64,000 nt of DNA from Macropodus opercularis (Eukaryota; Chordata; Actinopteri; Anabantiformes; Osphronemidae). Within the stretch, counting starts at the first letter, position 1, and each line of letters opens with the position of its first letter. This document shows, piece by piece, positions 38,301 through 50,700 of the stretch. Position numbers and translations under genes: made by a program. The DNA lies in assembly GCA_030770545.1 (NCBI GenBank), contig CM061102.1, positions 8,917,501-8,981,500 of the forward strand, written 5' to 3'. Below the pieces are notes generated by a model. That model made no database searches, had not been told where the DNA came from, and worked only from the letters and a program-made list of their open reading frames with translations.

Positions 38301-41300
38301 TCTTTTCTTTCCAGCTTTTGATGTTAATTTACGGCACAGCGCAAGTTTGAGCAATTCGACAAGCCTGGTGGATTTCAGTGCCAATGTTAGGCCTGCTCCA
38401 AACAGTCAACCTTGCGACATGACAGCGGAGGACTTCAGTACTGCAAATGCCTTTTGCAGCCTCCCTATCAGCCCTGACCACTTGCCCACTGTCCTTGCTG
38501 CATACTCCACCTCCCTTAGTAAGAACACAAAATGATCTGTACCACACACCGAGACCCACAGCAGCACAGTATTGAAAGAACATGAGAGAATATTTGTGAA
38601 AAATGACACAAGAATAATGACACAAGTAGAGGTTTGTAGCAGGCTGTCAGGGTCTCCAACGTCTTACTTTCTTCTCTCCATTCAACTTTTTTTAGAGGGT
38701 CTTAGGGACAACAGTCATGACTCCCTTAGAGTTTTGGCTCTGCATGAAATGGGAAACCTACAGTTCTACAATGGAAACAGACGGTGAGAAATCAATTTTA
38801 TTGTGTGTGTTAAAGCAAACCTTGTCCTTATTAGTTTATTGCCTAGCACATAATTAAACCTTTACCAGCATCTGCGTAATAAAATCCTGAATAGTTATTA
38901 TGATGATGTTTTTGTTTAAAATTTAATAATATTTCTTTCGTGTCTGTGTTTTACCTCCAGGGCAGCGCAGTCATGCTGGAGTAACGCTGTAGACTGTGCC
39001 TTAAAGAGCACAGGCACTGTGGAAACATGGGATGGTGTGACCTCTGGGAGTGGCTGCCTGCAACAAACCCTGAAGCAGGCTGGCATCTGGGGATGTTTAC
39101 AGGGTGCTGTACTCACTGCTAAGATAGCACAGTAGGTTTATGTGAGGCTTTTTGTGTATGTGTCAAGCAGCTTTCAAAACCCACTTGCTCCTGAGAATTG
39201 TTTTTTCATGTTCAGGTATATTTTAACGTCTGATATAAGCCAGCGCACCAAGTGCTGTCTCTTGTCTGCTCACCTGTTTAAGGTAATTTTGGGGATGATC
39301 TCTTACCTCATAAGTGTTTTCTTACTTATTTTGGTTAATATTCGATTTAGAATAGTAAAATGTTTTGTGCAGTCTGTGTGTGTTCATGTGTAATGATATG
39401 CTGTCTGTCACCCACTAGTGTGTGCTGTATTGCTCCATGGCTCAGCCCCAGACTGACCTCCAGTACGCCTCCCACAGCATTAGAGAGGAACTGCTTCCTG
39501 GAGTCAACCTTTTCTCTGAACCCTGTAGGGTTCATCTTGACAGCACAGTAACCAGCCTTCACTTCATCTGCCACTGGCTTTTCACCACAGGCTATCACAT
39601 CACGGTACACACATAAACACAGTGGCAACACTTAGCATATATAATTTACAGATTGTTAAACTGTGTGTGTACTTTCAGCTATTGCCCATAGTAGCACTTT
39701 ACCTACATGTTGTCGGGACTCTGTGCAGAGATGTGAAACGCACTGTTGAGGGCAAAATACTTCAGGTCAGCATTTGTCTCATATCCTGCGCATGTTCTTA
39801 TTTGTGTTAGGAGCTGTTAATCCATGCTGGTGTTTTCTGCAGATACGTGCTCTAACGGAATTGTGTCTGTTCACTGAAGCTGTGAAAGAGGCAGTTCAGC
39901 TAACGCAAGGAATAGGGGTCCTTTTGCCTTGTGGATACTACATTGCCACAGACAGCCTTCAAGTATGCACACACATGAACACGCATACTGTGTATCGCCT
40001 CATTGCTTTTCTTTCAGTGAATTGTTTGAGAGGTTGAGGAGTTGAATGTGTGTCATTGTATTGTACTGTAGCACAGTGGTAGAGGATGAAGTGAAAGATT
40101 TCTTAAAGCTAAATTGCAATATATTTGTTCTGGTGCTGTTTCTGCACAGTATTGGAATTGTTGTTTTATGCCTACTATTTGTGAATGACTTTATATTGTG
40201 CTTATTGTGAAGCCGACAAAGATTTTCCACAGCAACAAGTCCCTCCAGGACAATGCGGAGGTATTTTCTATATGTTATATGCAGTATACAAAACACACAA
40301 TGTTATCCCCAAAGGATGAATGATGAACTTGCTGAGTGTGTTTTTCTGAACATATTCTGAATATATATATATGGTGTTTGTGACTAGGCTCTGGAAGAAC
40401 TTATGAACTGTGACTTCGCTCCAGAGATACGTACGTTGTACGGATCTCAACTGTGCCTCAGATTCAACTTGGCCCGTATTCAACTAGTACTGGCACTCAG
40501 TAACACAGTACATGGCCTCCCTGTGCAAGGTCTGTAGACAATGATATGTTTGCTCACACAGATCTGAAACAGGCATGCGGATAATGGGACAACCTTTGAA
40601 TGTTGGACAAAATATATGAATAATAACAAATGTTTTAGTCACTGGAAGTCATATATTGTTTAATGCAAGTGGGAATGGCTTTCAGATGATGCTGAAGGAG
40701 AATGTTGTGCCAGCAAAACAGTTCCAATGAATTCAGGAAATCATAAACAGGACAGGCTTGACATAGAAGGTTCTTGCATGAAAGCAGAAGAGCCAAAAGT
40801 ACTGGATCTGAAATCCAGGAAGGAAATCCTGAGTCCAGAAAGGATTAAGGTAAGACTTTTTTCAGGGGTTTGTAACTTGGAATTTCAGCACTGACCCACC
40901 TTATTCTTGGTGCATTGAAATAAATATAGATTTCTTTCCTTAACATCTTTGTGTCACATTGTTCTTATGTGTTGTAGTTCCTTTTGTTAGAAGCCGCGTC
41001 CTCCTTGGTAAAATCAAGTTCACAGCAGCTCACGTCTTGCTGCTGTTCCGAAATGGAAAACATTGAACTGGCTGTAGAGTTCAAGCTTTTAAAAGCTAAT
41101 TTGTACCTGCAGAAGGGACATGTTGCACTTAGGTAAAGACTACTTATACACATGTACCGTGTGCACTGTGTAGTAGTGTTTGTGTTTTATCCTTGTGTAA
41201 GTCCTAAAGGTCCACTGTCCTCCTTCAGTTCTGAGACAGCGGTGTGTTCCTTGGTGCTGTTGCAGACGTCCCCAGTAATCGCAAGACAGTTCATATCTGG

Positions 41301-42391
41301 TTTTCACAAACCTGCATCTGAGCCCCTGCATCACGGGACCAGATGTAAACAGGTAGGCAATAGAAATTATGGATTCCATTTAGTAGATTATTTCAAATGG
41401 AATGTATCATATGAAATCTTTCCGTATGCCCAGGATCTCAAAGACTGCAGCGTGTCACTCCCATTGCCTTTAGACTGTCCCAGAGAAGTTGAGGTCAGTG
41501 AGAGAACTGGAGTTCTTCTGTGGCTGCGTTGCCGCCTGGTTCTGGTCCACAGCCTGATTGCAAACATCCCTGCAAATGCTGGTCTTTTACCAGGTTTGTC
41601 ATGTATGATACTGATCTTTCATTTTTTGTTCAAAATTCATCAACAAATCAACAATTTTTATCTCTTGAGTACAAGTAATAGATGGTACCAATGAAAATAA
41701 TTAGATTTAGTTGTTATACTTTGTTTCGTAAAACCAAGGCATCAAAATACTGTAACCAATGAAGACACAGTAAATGTTCATGAAACCTGTGCTGTTTTAA
41801 GGTAAGCACTTCAATGATGAAGCAGCGCGGGTGATACAGGAAGGTCTTAGTGAATGTGTGCAGTGGGGAGACCTTGATATTCGAGCACGTTTGATGGTTG
41901 AAGGTGCAGAATTGGAGGCCCAGAGAGGCAGGACTGATGACAGCACCGCAATGCTGCAGGTACTTCCACCCATCCCTCACTTGTGAACAAGACCCAAACA
42001 GATCCGATGACAAAGGGCATAACTGGGGCAAAACAACATCGTTCCTCCTAAATCCAAGTCTTGGTTATTGGCTTTCCGTGTGATCCTCTATTTCCCCTAA
42101 CACATTCTCTTCCCCCTCCGTTTAAAAAGAGGGAACACCATCCCAGTCATTCAGTGTTTTGGCTTCAGCAACGTGATTATCTCATCTATGATTGAACTTT
42201 TCTGCTTTGTTATTTTTGTGTAAATGTCTGTAGGAAGCAGTGAGCCTGTTGGTTGGAAGGGCTTACATGCCACCAGGGTCCATTTTGACTCTGGCTCGTG
42301 CCACTTTGATGCTCAGTAACTTAAGGTGCAGTCAGAGTACCACACTTCTGAAACTGACACAGGAACTTCTACAAAAGCAGGTACCCCCCCC

Positions 42392-42436
<45 letters not shown>

Positions 42437-42649
42437 CGACAACCTGAAACCACTGTTTAAAAGACATTCTAAGCAGTAACCTTTAGTCCTCCATCTTTTT
42501 TGTAGCTGCGTGTTTTTGGTCAGGATGTCAAGCTGAATGATGGAGAAATGTGCTCTCCTGCTGGTCTCAGTAATATCTACCTTCCTTATCTCAACATGCT
42601 GGCTCAGACAAGCCTGTGGTTTGGCAAATGCCAGTCTCCAAGACAATAA
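26314..42649 (+). CDS. cfap54: cilia- and flagella-associated protein 54
   Basis: CFAP54 is a very large protein of the axonemal central apparatus (C1d projection in Chlamydomonas FAP54). Mouse mutants have hydrocephalus, mucus clearance defects and male infertility. The N-terminus matches human closely (YGRIDQKNP, KYEPRLPSKLY, FFPEGFDAD, QALEYLLWASISLE, AVCQCYYD, FARRALGKINEL, MVFKRAVFEIRRKSKFK). A fibronectin-III-like segment lies near residues 800-905. The remainder is mostly helical. Exons: 26314-26453, 26855-26960, 27203-27352, 27477-27642, 27846-27904, 28212-28355, 28482-28595, 28957-29052, 29189-29381, 29541-29579, 29670-29782, 29910-30024, 30314-30402, 30477-30602, 30751-30889, 31071-31123, 31229-31357, 31479-31635, 31866-31996, 32138-32332, 32415-32504, 32594-32782, 32967-33085, 33182-33329, 33492-33647, 33729-33851, 33951-34073, 34187-34340, 34483-34572, 34653-34779, 34966-35053, 35247-35332, 35430-35627, 35860-36020, 36092-36243, 36417-36626, 36813-37012, 37159-37294, 37431-37560, 37708-37869, 38315-38518, 38696-38783, 38961-39131, 39216-39282, 39419-39604, 39679-39765, 39843-39962, 40213-40260, 40388-40529, 40686-40849, 40978-41132, 41229-41352, 41434-41593, 41802-41959, 42234-42380, 42506-42649. 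All junctions are in phase over 7,461 nt (2,486 residues). Human has about 3,100, so the C-terminus is short. Confidence 0.93.
42384..42436. repeat. poly-C / (AC)n microsatellite at a splice donor
   Basis: About 25 C followed by about 14 AC units. It starts three bases into the intron after cfap54 exon 55, so the donor reads CAG|GTACCCCCC. Confidence 0.95.
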
Positions 42650-43432
42650 TTTCCAATTATTACAAGGGTAAAATATTCTTGAATCTGGTCTGCTGCAACT
42701 ACAGTTCATAGAGCCACACCACTAGAGACACAATCAGCAGCCTGGAAGATGATTCAGCAGCCTTGATTCGATTCTGTTCATGTTGAATCTACCAGTGGAC
42801 ATTTTGATGCTTTTAATTCTGTTTTTTAAATGGGGTACTCCATTACTTCTGTTGCTGGTATGTGCACACATCTTTTAAATGATGCCCTTCTATGGTGTCT
42901 GCTTTTGGTTTTAGCAGGTCCATGCTTCCCCCTGCTGGCAAGAGTGAAATACAGTATAGTACACATGGAAATAAAAAATGAAATGTACTGTAGTTATTAA
43001 TTCAAAACAAAGTAGTGTGTTGTCATTTAAGTAAATTATTAAACACCAATAAAACATGCATCATATTTCATCTCTTTGTTCTGTTTGTTCATTTTGCTAT
43101 AAAAAATGACTGAGAGAAGTGTGTTAATAAAAAAACAGCAGGTATTTATACTATTGTCAGTAGCTTTGATAACAAAATCACATCTGTCCACCCAGAGCTG
43201 GTCACTCAGACCAGAAGACTAATTAGACTCATTAGAGACTAATTACAGTAGCTTTATCTGTTTCTCCTTTAGGTCGGCAGAGTTTCCTCCTTTTGTAATC
43301 TTAGCAGTTTTGTTAATTTTATTACCTTCTCTGTTTTTTCTTTTTTCATAAAATGACAATGGGGGTTTTAATGTTATCAAATTGCACACGTTTCTAATTT
43401 TCCCACTGATGACAATCACTTAAGACATACAG
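42650..43432 (+). other. cfap54 3' region
   Basis: This is probably 3' UTR. AATAAA signals lie at 42970-42975 and 43048-43053. A GTAAAA at 42668 would be a phase-0 donor if the cfap54 stop at 42647 were bypassed. I see no convincing coding exon between 42668 and 43432. Confidence 0.5.
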
Positions 43433-44304
43433 AGGAATGCAGAATCTGCATACGGTGGTCTGCCACTGACACCACTGTCAGGGGTTGAACCAGAGGCTAT
43501 GAGCACAGGCGTCCTCTCCAAGGTGAGAAGACACACTCCTGGATCAAGTGAATTCAGAACTAATGACCTGCATATATGTGCACAAGCGTCCAGCGTCTCG
43601 GCGCCAACCAGTGGGACTTCTTACTGTGTTCAATGTTAACCAGGTTGGAGGTGAGACGATACTCGTTGTCTTGTTTAACTGTAAAATATTATACCTGTTG
43701 GTAAATGTTAGCTTAGAAGTATGTTGGTTGTCCTCACTCGTTTCTAGGTATTACACCAGTTGTAGCTAACTATGTTACTCTGCTGCCTCCAAAAAAAGAC
43801 TCATTGTTTGATTAAACAAAAACTTTTGTTACATACACTTTTATCAGTATTTGTCTCCTGTCATTAACAGGCTGCCAGTGAGAATGTGAGCAGTCTGTGG
43901 AACCCATGGGTGCAGCTCTTTGCTTGTGAGAACAGTGCACTGATAGTGAGGCTGAACCGATTCTTCACATCAAGCTCAACCAACGTTCTGGAGAATTTGC
44001 CGTCAGAACTGACCACTGAATGGACGGACTTCTTTGTTGATGGAATCTCCAACCTGCTGTTGCCCCTGCCTGTCAAGATTATAGGTCAGAGTTTGAATGT
44101 ATTCTGAAACAGGAGCAGACCAATGTATCCAATCCTTTTCCCACAGTTGCCTGTGAGCTTGATTTTATATGCATGTGGCTTTTTTGTGTTTGCTGTCTAA
44201 ATGTAGGTGCCTTTACTGAACCAGATGATCCTGTGAGCTGTTTGTTATGTGCATCATATTTGGTGGATATAAACATGAACACAAGAAACTGGTTCAGAAA
44301 GTAG
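43433..44304 (+). CDS. four in-phase exons of an unrecognised protein (cfap54 tail?)
   Basis: Four segments with consensus splice sites join in one frame to a stop: 43433-43522, 43587-43643, 43871-44084 and 44207-44304. They code for 152 residues. If the first exon starts at the ATG at 43499, the product is 130 residues. The middle reads as ordinary globular, helical protein (SLWNPWVQLFACENSALIVR, NVLENLPSELTTEWTDFFVD), and the last exon ends in NTRNWFRK. The 3 phase-matched junctions argue against chance. I do not recognise the family. The first exon begins in phase 0 after a good acceptor, so these may be the final exons of a longer gene. cfap54 ends only 780 bp upstream on the same strand and lacks several hundred C-terminal residues compared with human, which makes it the first candidate. 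A small independent gene is the alternative. Confidence 0.55.
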
Positions 44305-44719
44305 GGACTGTTCAACCTGGAGCCAGATAGAAAGCAAATCTGTCATGTTTTATTGAGTCCTACAGGCCAGGAGGTGAGTGGAAATACTCAGAGCATGAAA
44401 CAAAATAATGTGTTTTTTCTTTAGAATGGCAGCATTATGGAGGGACTGGCTCTGTGGTAGAACAACGTTTGGAGGCAATAGAATATTGGATTTGCCCTGC
44501 TAAAAAAACAAGTTATATAAAGTTATCTCACATGATGTCAACTTTTGCACGGTGACGTGTGCCAGGCTCCAGTTACAGTAATACTCTGTAGTACAGTATG
44601 TTTATGGAAGTGTTACTGTAAGCCAACCTCTACTAGTTTCTCAGAAAAGATCATTATCTGCAGCCTGTGATGGCACCAGTCTCCCTCATTCATTTTTCTT
44701 GCCCACCTCCCCCTCATGT

Positions 44720-44850
44720 TGAATAATTGATCTGTTTAATAGAGGCTTGCTCTCATCACAGTTGTTCGTATGGAATTAATTATGACAGATTGTGCACGAT
44801 CAATGAATTAATCCCAATCATTTGGTCTGCCATCCGTGTGTGTGTGTGTG
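44720..44850. promoter_or_regulatory. candidate conserved non-coding element 1
   Basis: Dense ATTA cores and ordered AT-rich sequence, including GGAATTAATTATGACAG and CAATGAATTAATCCC, with no simple repeat. It looks like homeodomain-bound enhancer DNA. No alignment was possible. Confidence 0.35.
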
Positions 44851-44882
44851 TGTGTGGATGGGTGGGTGTATGTGTGTGTGTG
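44838..44882. repeat. (GT)n-rich microsatellite
   Basis: Interrupted GT/TG tract directly after candidate element 1. Confidence 0.85.
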
Positions 44883-45034
44883 AGAGCATTTGTAATTCCA
44901 AACTGTGGTCAAAATTTATCAATACATACAGCAAGCATTCATCATCATCTGCCCTTGACCTTTTTAATAGCCATTGATCTGTTTGCCTGCTATAAATATT
45001 TATACAGAAATCCCCATCTCTCATGAGTTTTGAC

Positions 45035-45056
45035 ACCCCCCCCCACACACACACAT
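45035..45056. repeat. poly-C / (CA)n tract
   Basis: A short C run followed by CACACACACA, of the same composition as the tract in the last cfap54 intron. Confidence 0.8.
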
Positions 45057-45689
45057 GCCAGCTTCAAATCATATTGCTCATTATCTGCTTGATTAAGCAG
45101 CAGTGCAAATGTTATGAGCTACAGTACAGTCTTGTATTCAGCTTATTGTTTTGATAATGTAGGTCAACCTTCACCAGAAGATGGCAGCATAAGCACAAGC
45201 CTCAACCTGGACTAAAGAACTAAAGCCTTTCAGTAGGAAGATGTGTCTGTAATAACCTGAGAGAAAGGGATTACGGCTTCTGACTCTCTGGAGAGATAAA
45301 ATTACCTACAAAGACCTTTTGTCTCCTCTTGCTTTTCATACAAACTGTTTTTCATTTCATCCAAATAATTAATGGGAGGTTTCAAATTGGAACTAATAGT
45401 GGATTCCTCAGGGATGCCCCATCTTTAATTACTCAAAAGAATAAATGTAGTTACGTTTTTGGAACCTATCTGATATAATACCAACACACAAATTGTTTTA
45501 TAGGAAGAATTTCACAATAAATTACTGTATAAAAGGGACCATTTGTGATAATAATAAGGTTTGATTCAGTGACGATACAAACAGCAGAGAAAGCGCATCT
45601 GATGCTGAAAGTGTTACAATGCAATTCATCCATTAATGAGCCATTACACTGACTATTAATTGATTGATATTATTAACACAAGCTACTGT

Positions 45690-45960
45690 ACAGTAAGTAG
45701 CAAACTCCCTTTACCAGATCTGTCAGTGTGTTGCTTTTTCTGGACTTTAACCCTGATGAGCAGAGGCCTGGTTCCCGCAAAATTAGCCAGGCGCAGTTCA
45801 TTTTGCTTACCCTGACCCATTTGTGATTCCCATTAACATTCCAAGCCATTTGTAGAAGGCTGATCCCATCCCTGCTCAACTGCTCAGCTAAGGAAATGGC
45901 CTTGAATTAGTCTGTGTGCATGTACATGTGCAAGGAGTCCCACACACTCAATTTATCTGC
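45690..45960. promoter_or_regulatory. candidate conserved non-coding element 2
   Basis: Non-repetitive, balanced composition without open frames. Includes CCCTGATGAGCAGAGGCC, GCAAAATTAGCCAGGCGCAG and TTGTGATTCCCATTAACATT. Called by texture only. Confidence 0.3.
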
Positions 45961-46149
45961 CTCTGCGTAACTTGTCTTCTTTACCTCCTCCATCCTTCTG
46001 TGCCTTTCTCCCACGGTCCCCATCATATACAGCAGCGCACAGCATGAAATTACACAAAGCATACAATCAATATCTGAATCTAGATGTAATCCGGGGAATT
46101 TACCAGGTTCATCTATCTTAAACCACAGTAGGGAGTTTTACAATTCTGG

Positions 46150-46480
46150 CAGAGCTATTTCCCCAACTCACTACCAAAGGTAAAATGATTCATTTTATTA
46201 ACATCCAATGTTTTCTTATAAGGGCAATAAACAATCATTATTGACCTCAATCTATTGGCTCCCAGACATGCATTAGAACGAGTCATTATGGCTGTGAAGG
46301 GCTGCCTGGTCTGCCACAGCTTAAATCTACCGTTATTACTCTGTCATCCTGTGCAGGCCTTTTATGGTTTTCTATTACTGCTGCCATGTTATAGCAACAG
46401 AGGAAGACTACAGTACGTGCTGTTTCCAAGAGATTCTGTCATTCTGATTCACAGTGAACAGATTTAAAGAGAAAACGCTC
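46150..46480. promoter_or_regulatory. candidate conserved non-coding element 3
   Basis: AT-rich and non-repetitive, with AATGATTCATTTTATTAAC, GGGCAATAAACAATCATTAT and GAGTCATTATGGCTGTGAAG. It is similar in style to the other blocks. Confidence 0.3.
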
Positions 46481-48339
46481 TGCAAATGAAAAAAACAACA
46501 GTGCATGCGTCCAGGATCATTTGTGTTGCAATAAACAATAAACAGAAGAGCAGTACAGTTGTGTAATTTCATTCAGACATTACTTTAGTGGGAATAGTGT
46601 GTATTTTCAGCAGGGACTGCAGTTCAAGTGTTGAAAACAACAAACACCTCCTTCTGTGAACCTTTACTATTTCCATTATTAAACTGATTATTAGTGCTGC
46701 TCCTGCTACTGGACCCAACTATATAATGGCAGCAAATCCTCAAGTAAAGAGAAAAGACATCATTACTTTAGTATATGAAGGTCAGCTAATCTGCAGATAC
46801 CAGGACCATCACACGCTATGATGAAACTGGTTCTCATGAGGTCCGTCCCAGCAGAGAACGAAAAGAGCGACCTCTGCTGTCCAGGATAAGTTTATTATAA
46901 TTACCAGCCTCAGAAAGCCCTGATGAGCAGCTCCTCAGATTAAAGGTCGCACAAAGTCTTCTCGGAGTTCAGATGGCATAAGTCAGGCCTTTATGCTCGA
47001 ACTGCAGCGAAGAAACTATTACTTTGAAAGAGCAACACATAGTGTAGAGAAGACTCGTTTGGGACAAGAAACACAATGAGATGTCTGGTTCTAAACGGTG
47101 TCTTTGTTTGCACTGGATGTGGGTCAGCTGCATGTGTCAATGTGAACACATGGACATGGACCTGCTCCAGTGAGCTACTAGTCCTGTAGTGTGAACCAAC
47201 AACACAGTCTGGAGCGGTGGCTACTTTAATAAATGGTTTTGTTGAATACATAATTCCATGTTTGCTCAGTGTCTTCTGTGTAACTTTAATGTGTAAGATT
47301 GAAAATATGACAGATAAAGAAATACCACTGAAACGTCCGGTACGTTCATGAAAGACTGGAAGAATAATTGCAAAGAAGTTACATGATCCAGCTCCTTAGA
47401 ATCGCTCTGACCTAACTCTTTCCCTGATCACTGATCAGCCCGCGGAGCAACGCATATAGGGACGATTTAAGTATTTCAAAACGTTGCTTCAAGTTCACAG
47501 TGCCAGCAGCACAAGCCTGCCTACAAACAACTCCGGGCTTTTTGTCCTACCAGAAAATCCTCCTTGTGCATCTTAAGTCAGCCAACTCCAGGACCAGCTC
47601 TCTAGTTTACAAGGAAAATACAGCTGACTGAGACTGTAACAGGAATGTGAGCATGGCCAAATCCTTTTAGATGCAACTAGGACAAACACATGGGTGGTAC
47701 TCCCTCAGTACTTTCGGTACAAGTGTGTTAACCAGTGCACATAAGCTAAATGCAGCCAGGGAACAAAGGCAGCAAGGTTTCACACTTCTGGCAGTCGCTT
47801 ATTCAGAATTTAAGTTATTCTCATAGAAATTGACAGAGATGAATGTACTGTGCTCTCTTCACGACCCACAGTGGGAGGTGGTGATTAGGTAGTGGAGTTC
47901 ATATATGATAGATCTCTATCACAACACATTCCCTAAATTTAGAGAGCCCCACTGGCATGATCATATATTGTACAAATGCTCTATATATTGTGATAGACGC
48001 AAAGAAAATGGACTTCTATTCCCTGTGGCAAAATTTGATTTACTGTTACTATTTAAATGGCCACACTGTTTCAGAGGTTGGTGTTTCCACAGCGAAGCCC
48101 AAGGGTGTTAAGATTCATCATGCTGCAAAGTAAGCAGACATTTAACATAAGCCAAGGCCCAGACGAGCAGCGAGTAGACTCAGAACCGTTTCCTTCTGTT
48201 TCAGAAGCTGTGGCTGGGATCACGTGTGTGCTACTGATGACTTCTTCTCTGGGACCAGCCTGAGGTTCCCATTTGCAGCCTTGAGTGGAAAGTCCTCCCG
48301 AGATCCTGCTCATGATATTGTTGAAAGATCTGATTTGCA

Positions 48340-48850
48340 GCCGTCATGAGACTGGAAGTTGCCCGTAGGTGAGTGATTGAATCTGCGGTGGCGACCTGAG
48401 CAGCTGCGTTAGGCTCCAGGACTCCATCCTGACGAGCGCACTGCGGTTCGGAGGATGGATGGACTGAGGCGTCGAACCCGTTTGTTGCCACCGATTGGTC
48501 AGTTCGGTGTCAGGTGTCGTTACCTCAGCTGTTGGGATCTTCAGGTCACGTGGTTAAGAGACGCGAGAGCGGTGGTAAATTAAACGCACACAAAAACATT
48601 TGAAGTAGTTTTGCAAAACAGAACACGAACCAGACTCTGTTGTTAGCGCTGTTCTGGTGAAAACTACGTTTGCTGCCGTTTACTCGGACGCACCCGCAGC
48701 GCAACGGACCTGCTGTCAACGAACCACTGGCACCGTGACCTCAAACTGGGCCAAAGCGGTTCCGTCGACTCGTTCGAGGAGTGGATCCACCAGGAACAGC
48801 AGACAACACGTGTCCGGGTGAGTCCAAGTTTAATTGTACGACTGTTCAGG
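48340..48850. other. CpG-rich block with weak coding character
   Basis: CpGs are frequent compared with the flanks. On the plus strand a frame opens after a TAG near 48647 and runs about 55 codons to a good donor, CCGG|GTGAGT at 48818. It includes the acidic stretch SVDSFEEWIHQEQQ. On the minus strand a second frame covers 48231-48491. It could be an unrecognised first exon, a decayed retroelement, or chance. Confidence 0.25.
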
Positions 48851-49269
48851 GGCTTTCGGTTCTGAGCCTCCCGACGTGGCGGCGTCATTGTGTGTCTTCC
48901 TGTAGTTAAATGCAGATGAGGTACTGAGGTGACGCATGGACGAGCCCCAGTCATGAATCAGCTGCTTGTTGTTGCGGGAGGCAGGTCTCAACAGGCCCAG
49001 AGGCTTAGTCCGGACCAGAGGCCTATGACCGGATTAAGTCACCCATGAGTGTCTCCAAGTAAGAGACGAGCTCCAGCAAAACTTTTCACGGTCTCTCTTC
49101 AACTTCAGTGATGCTGGTATGAACCAGTGCAGCCAGTTATAGCGTCGGGCTGCCTGCCCTCCTCTGATTCAGATATCACATATATAGTTTATCATAATCG
49201 TATCCGGACTCGCTCTGCTTTTCCACATCAGTCATCCGAGCGGCTCAGCTGATGAAACAAGGATGCAGC

Positions 49270-49450
49270 GTGATATGCTGCGCATCAAACAAAGGGAGAT
49301 GGCGTAAGATCCTTAAATTCTCACACAATTAGGCAAATCCTAATTGCCAGTCACTTTGATTTGTAATCCTAAATGTATTTAATGAGCTCATTTAATGGTG
49401 CCATGGAGCATGATAGAGTATGCTAATTGGTTTTCACAAGAAGTGTAGAA
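49270..49450. promoter_or_regulatory. candidate conserved non-coding element 4 with palindrome
   Basis: Contains the perfect inverted repeat CAATTAGG-CAAAT-CCTAATTG (49326-49346), then TTTAATGAGCTCATTTAATG and TATGCTAATTGG. This is a classic paired homeodomain-site layout. Confidence 0.45.
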
Positions 49451-50399
49451 ATCAAGGTGGGCTTGTGAGTTGGGTGTTACACTTACTGTATTTGCCAAGA
49501 CATTGTGTGGCATTTAGAGAAAGTTTTCTACAAGAGAAGTTTTGGAAAGTGTCTCAAAATCCCAGTTGTAGTCCTTCAGATAAAAATAGACACACGTGGA
49601 GTTTTGAAGTGAGATGTTTTGGCGCTGGCAGCTCTCTTCTTAATGATCATCCCCTGATGATGTGTTTATGTACATCTTCAAGGGTAAAACTAAAAGGTAA
49701 AAAAAGTCATGCAGCTGCCCTTGCAGCCTTTCTATGGCTGTAAAAGAGGACGTCTCACTCTCCAGTCTTAACAAGGTCGGAGCTGTCAGGAAAGAGTGAG
49801 GCCGAAGAGCTAATATACTCAGTCCAGGAGCAAGAATCATCCCTCACACACACACACAGCACCGAAGGAGAGGGAGGATGGAGGAGCAGTGTGAGGCAGA
49901 GGAAAGACTGGAGATGGGTGTGCACAGGGGGAGAAGGACAGATTAGGACAAGTCAGACAGGGAAGACAGAAAGAGGGGCAGTGAGATATTGGAGAAGTGG
50001 AGCAGAGAGTGTGGGGATGAGGAGTGGAGCGAAGCTTGCTGCCTTGCCCTAAAGCTGTGTTGATATGACAGTTGTCTGAGGCCAAATCTGAGGCCAACTC
50101 ATTCCGCTGATAAATGCCTCTGGCTTTCCCAACCTTCGCAGTGAGGGAGGCGAGCACACTGCAGCCTGCCTCCACCGGAGAGAACGACGCTTTCATCAAC
50201 ACTCCAGTTTAGATAGCTTATATCTGATCTATCATTATAAGGGAGGCCATTAGTGGCTGCTCTGAAACATAATTTATTCCTGTGCTGTTCTTGCTCAGCC
50301 TTTATCTTTGTGACATTAGCGTGACTCAGTCGTGCTGACACCAGTCGGCAGCACTCATGCGCTCTCATGTGCCCTGCTTATCATTTTTGTGTTGGACTG

Positions 50400-50700
50400 G
50401 ATGTGTTTGGCTAATGGCTAATAAATACAACTAATTACGGCCATGATAATGGAATGATAATTTGACATCAATTACCCACTCACTGCACAACTAGGACACT
50501 TGTATTTCAATGAGTGAGTCAGGAGCAGAGGGAGGGGAGCTGATACCTCAAACCACGCGGCCTCTTGCAGAATATGCAAATTTTCTCTGCATTATCTCAC
50601 TATGCAATGGCGCCATATCACGGCCAGCAAAATAACAAGGTAATCAATTAAGTTAACCGTGCAATTAAGTTAATTAATTGCTTGTGTGCCCCACAGTTTC
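50400..50700. promoter_or_regulatory. candidate conserved non-coding element 5
   Basis: The strongest-looking block. It has ACTAATTACGG, GATAATTTGACATCAATTAC, a perfect octamer ATGCAAAT at 50574-50581, GCAATGGCGCCATATCACGG, and AATTAAGTTAATTAATTGC. No repeats or open frames are present. Confidence 0.45.

Noticed and set aside
41152..41694. 180-codon plus-strand frame
   Set aside because: It is two cfap54 exons (41229-41352 and 41434-41593) read through an intron that happens to stay open.
46345..46400. Possible miR-135-like hairpin (TTTTATGGTTTTCTATTA)
   Set aside because: The seed TATGGCT is not present and no matching opposite arm was found.
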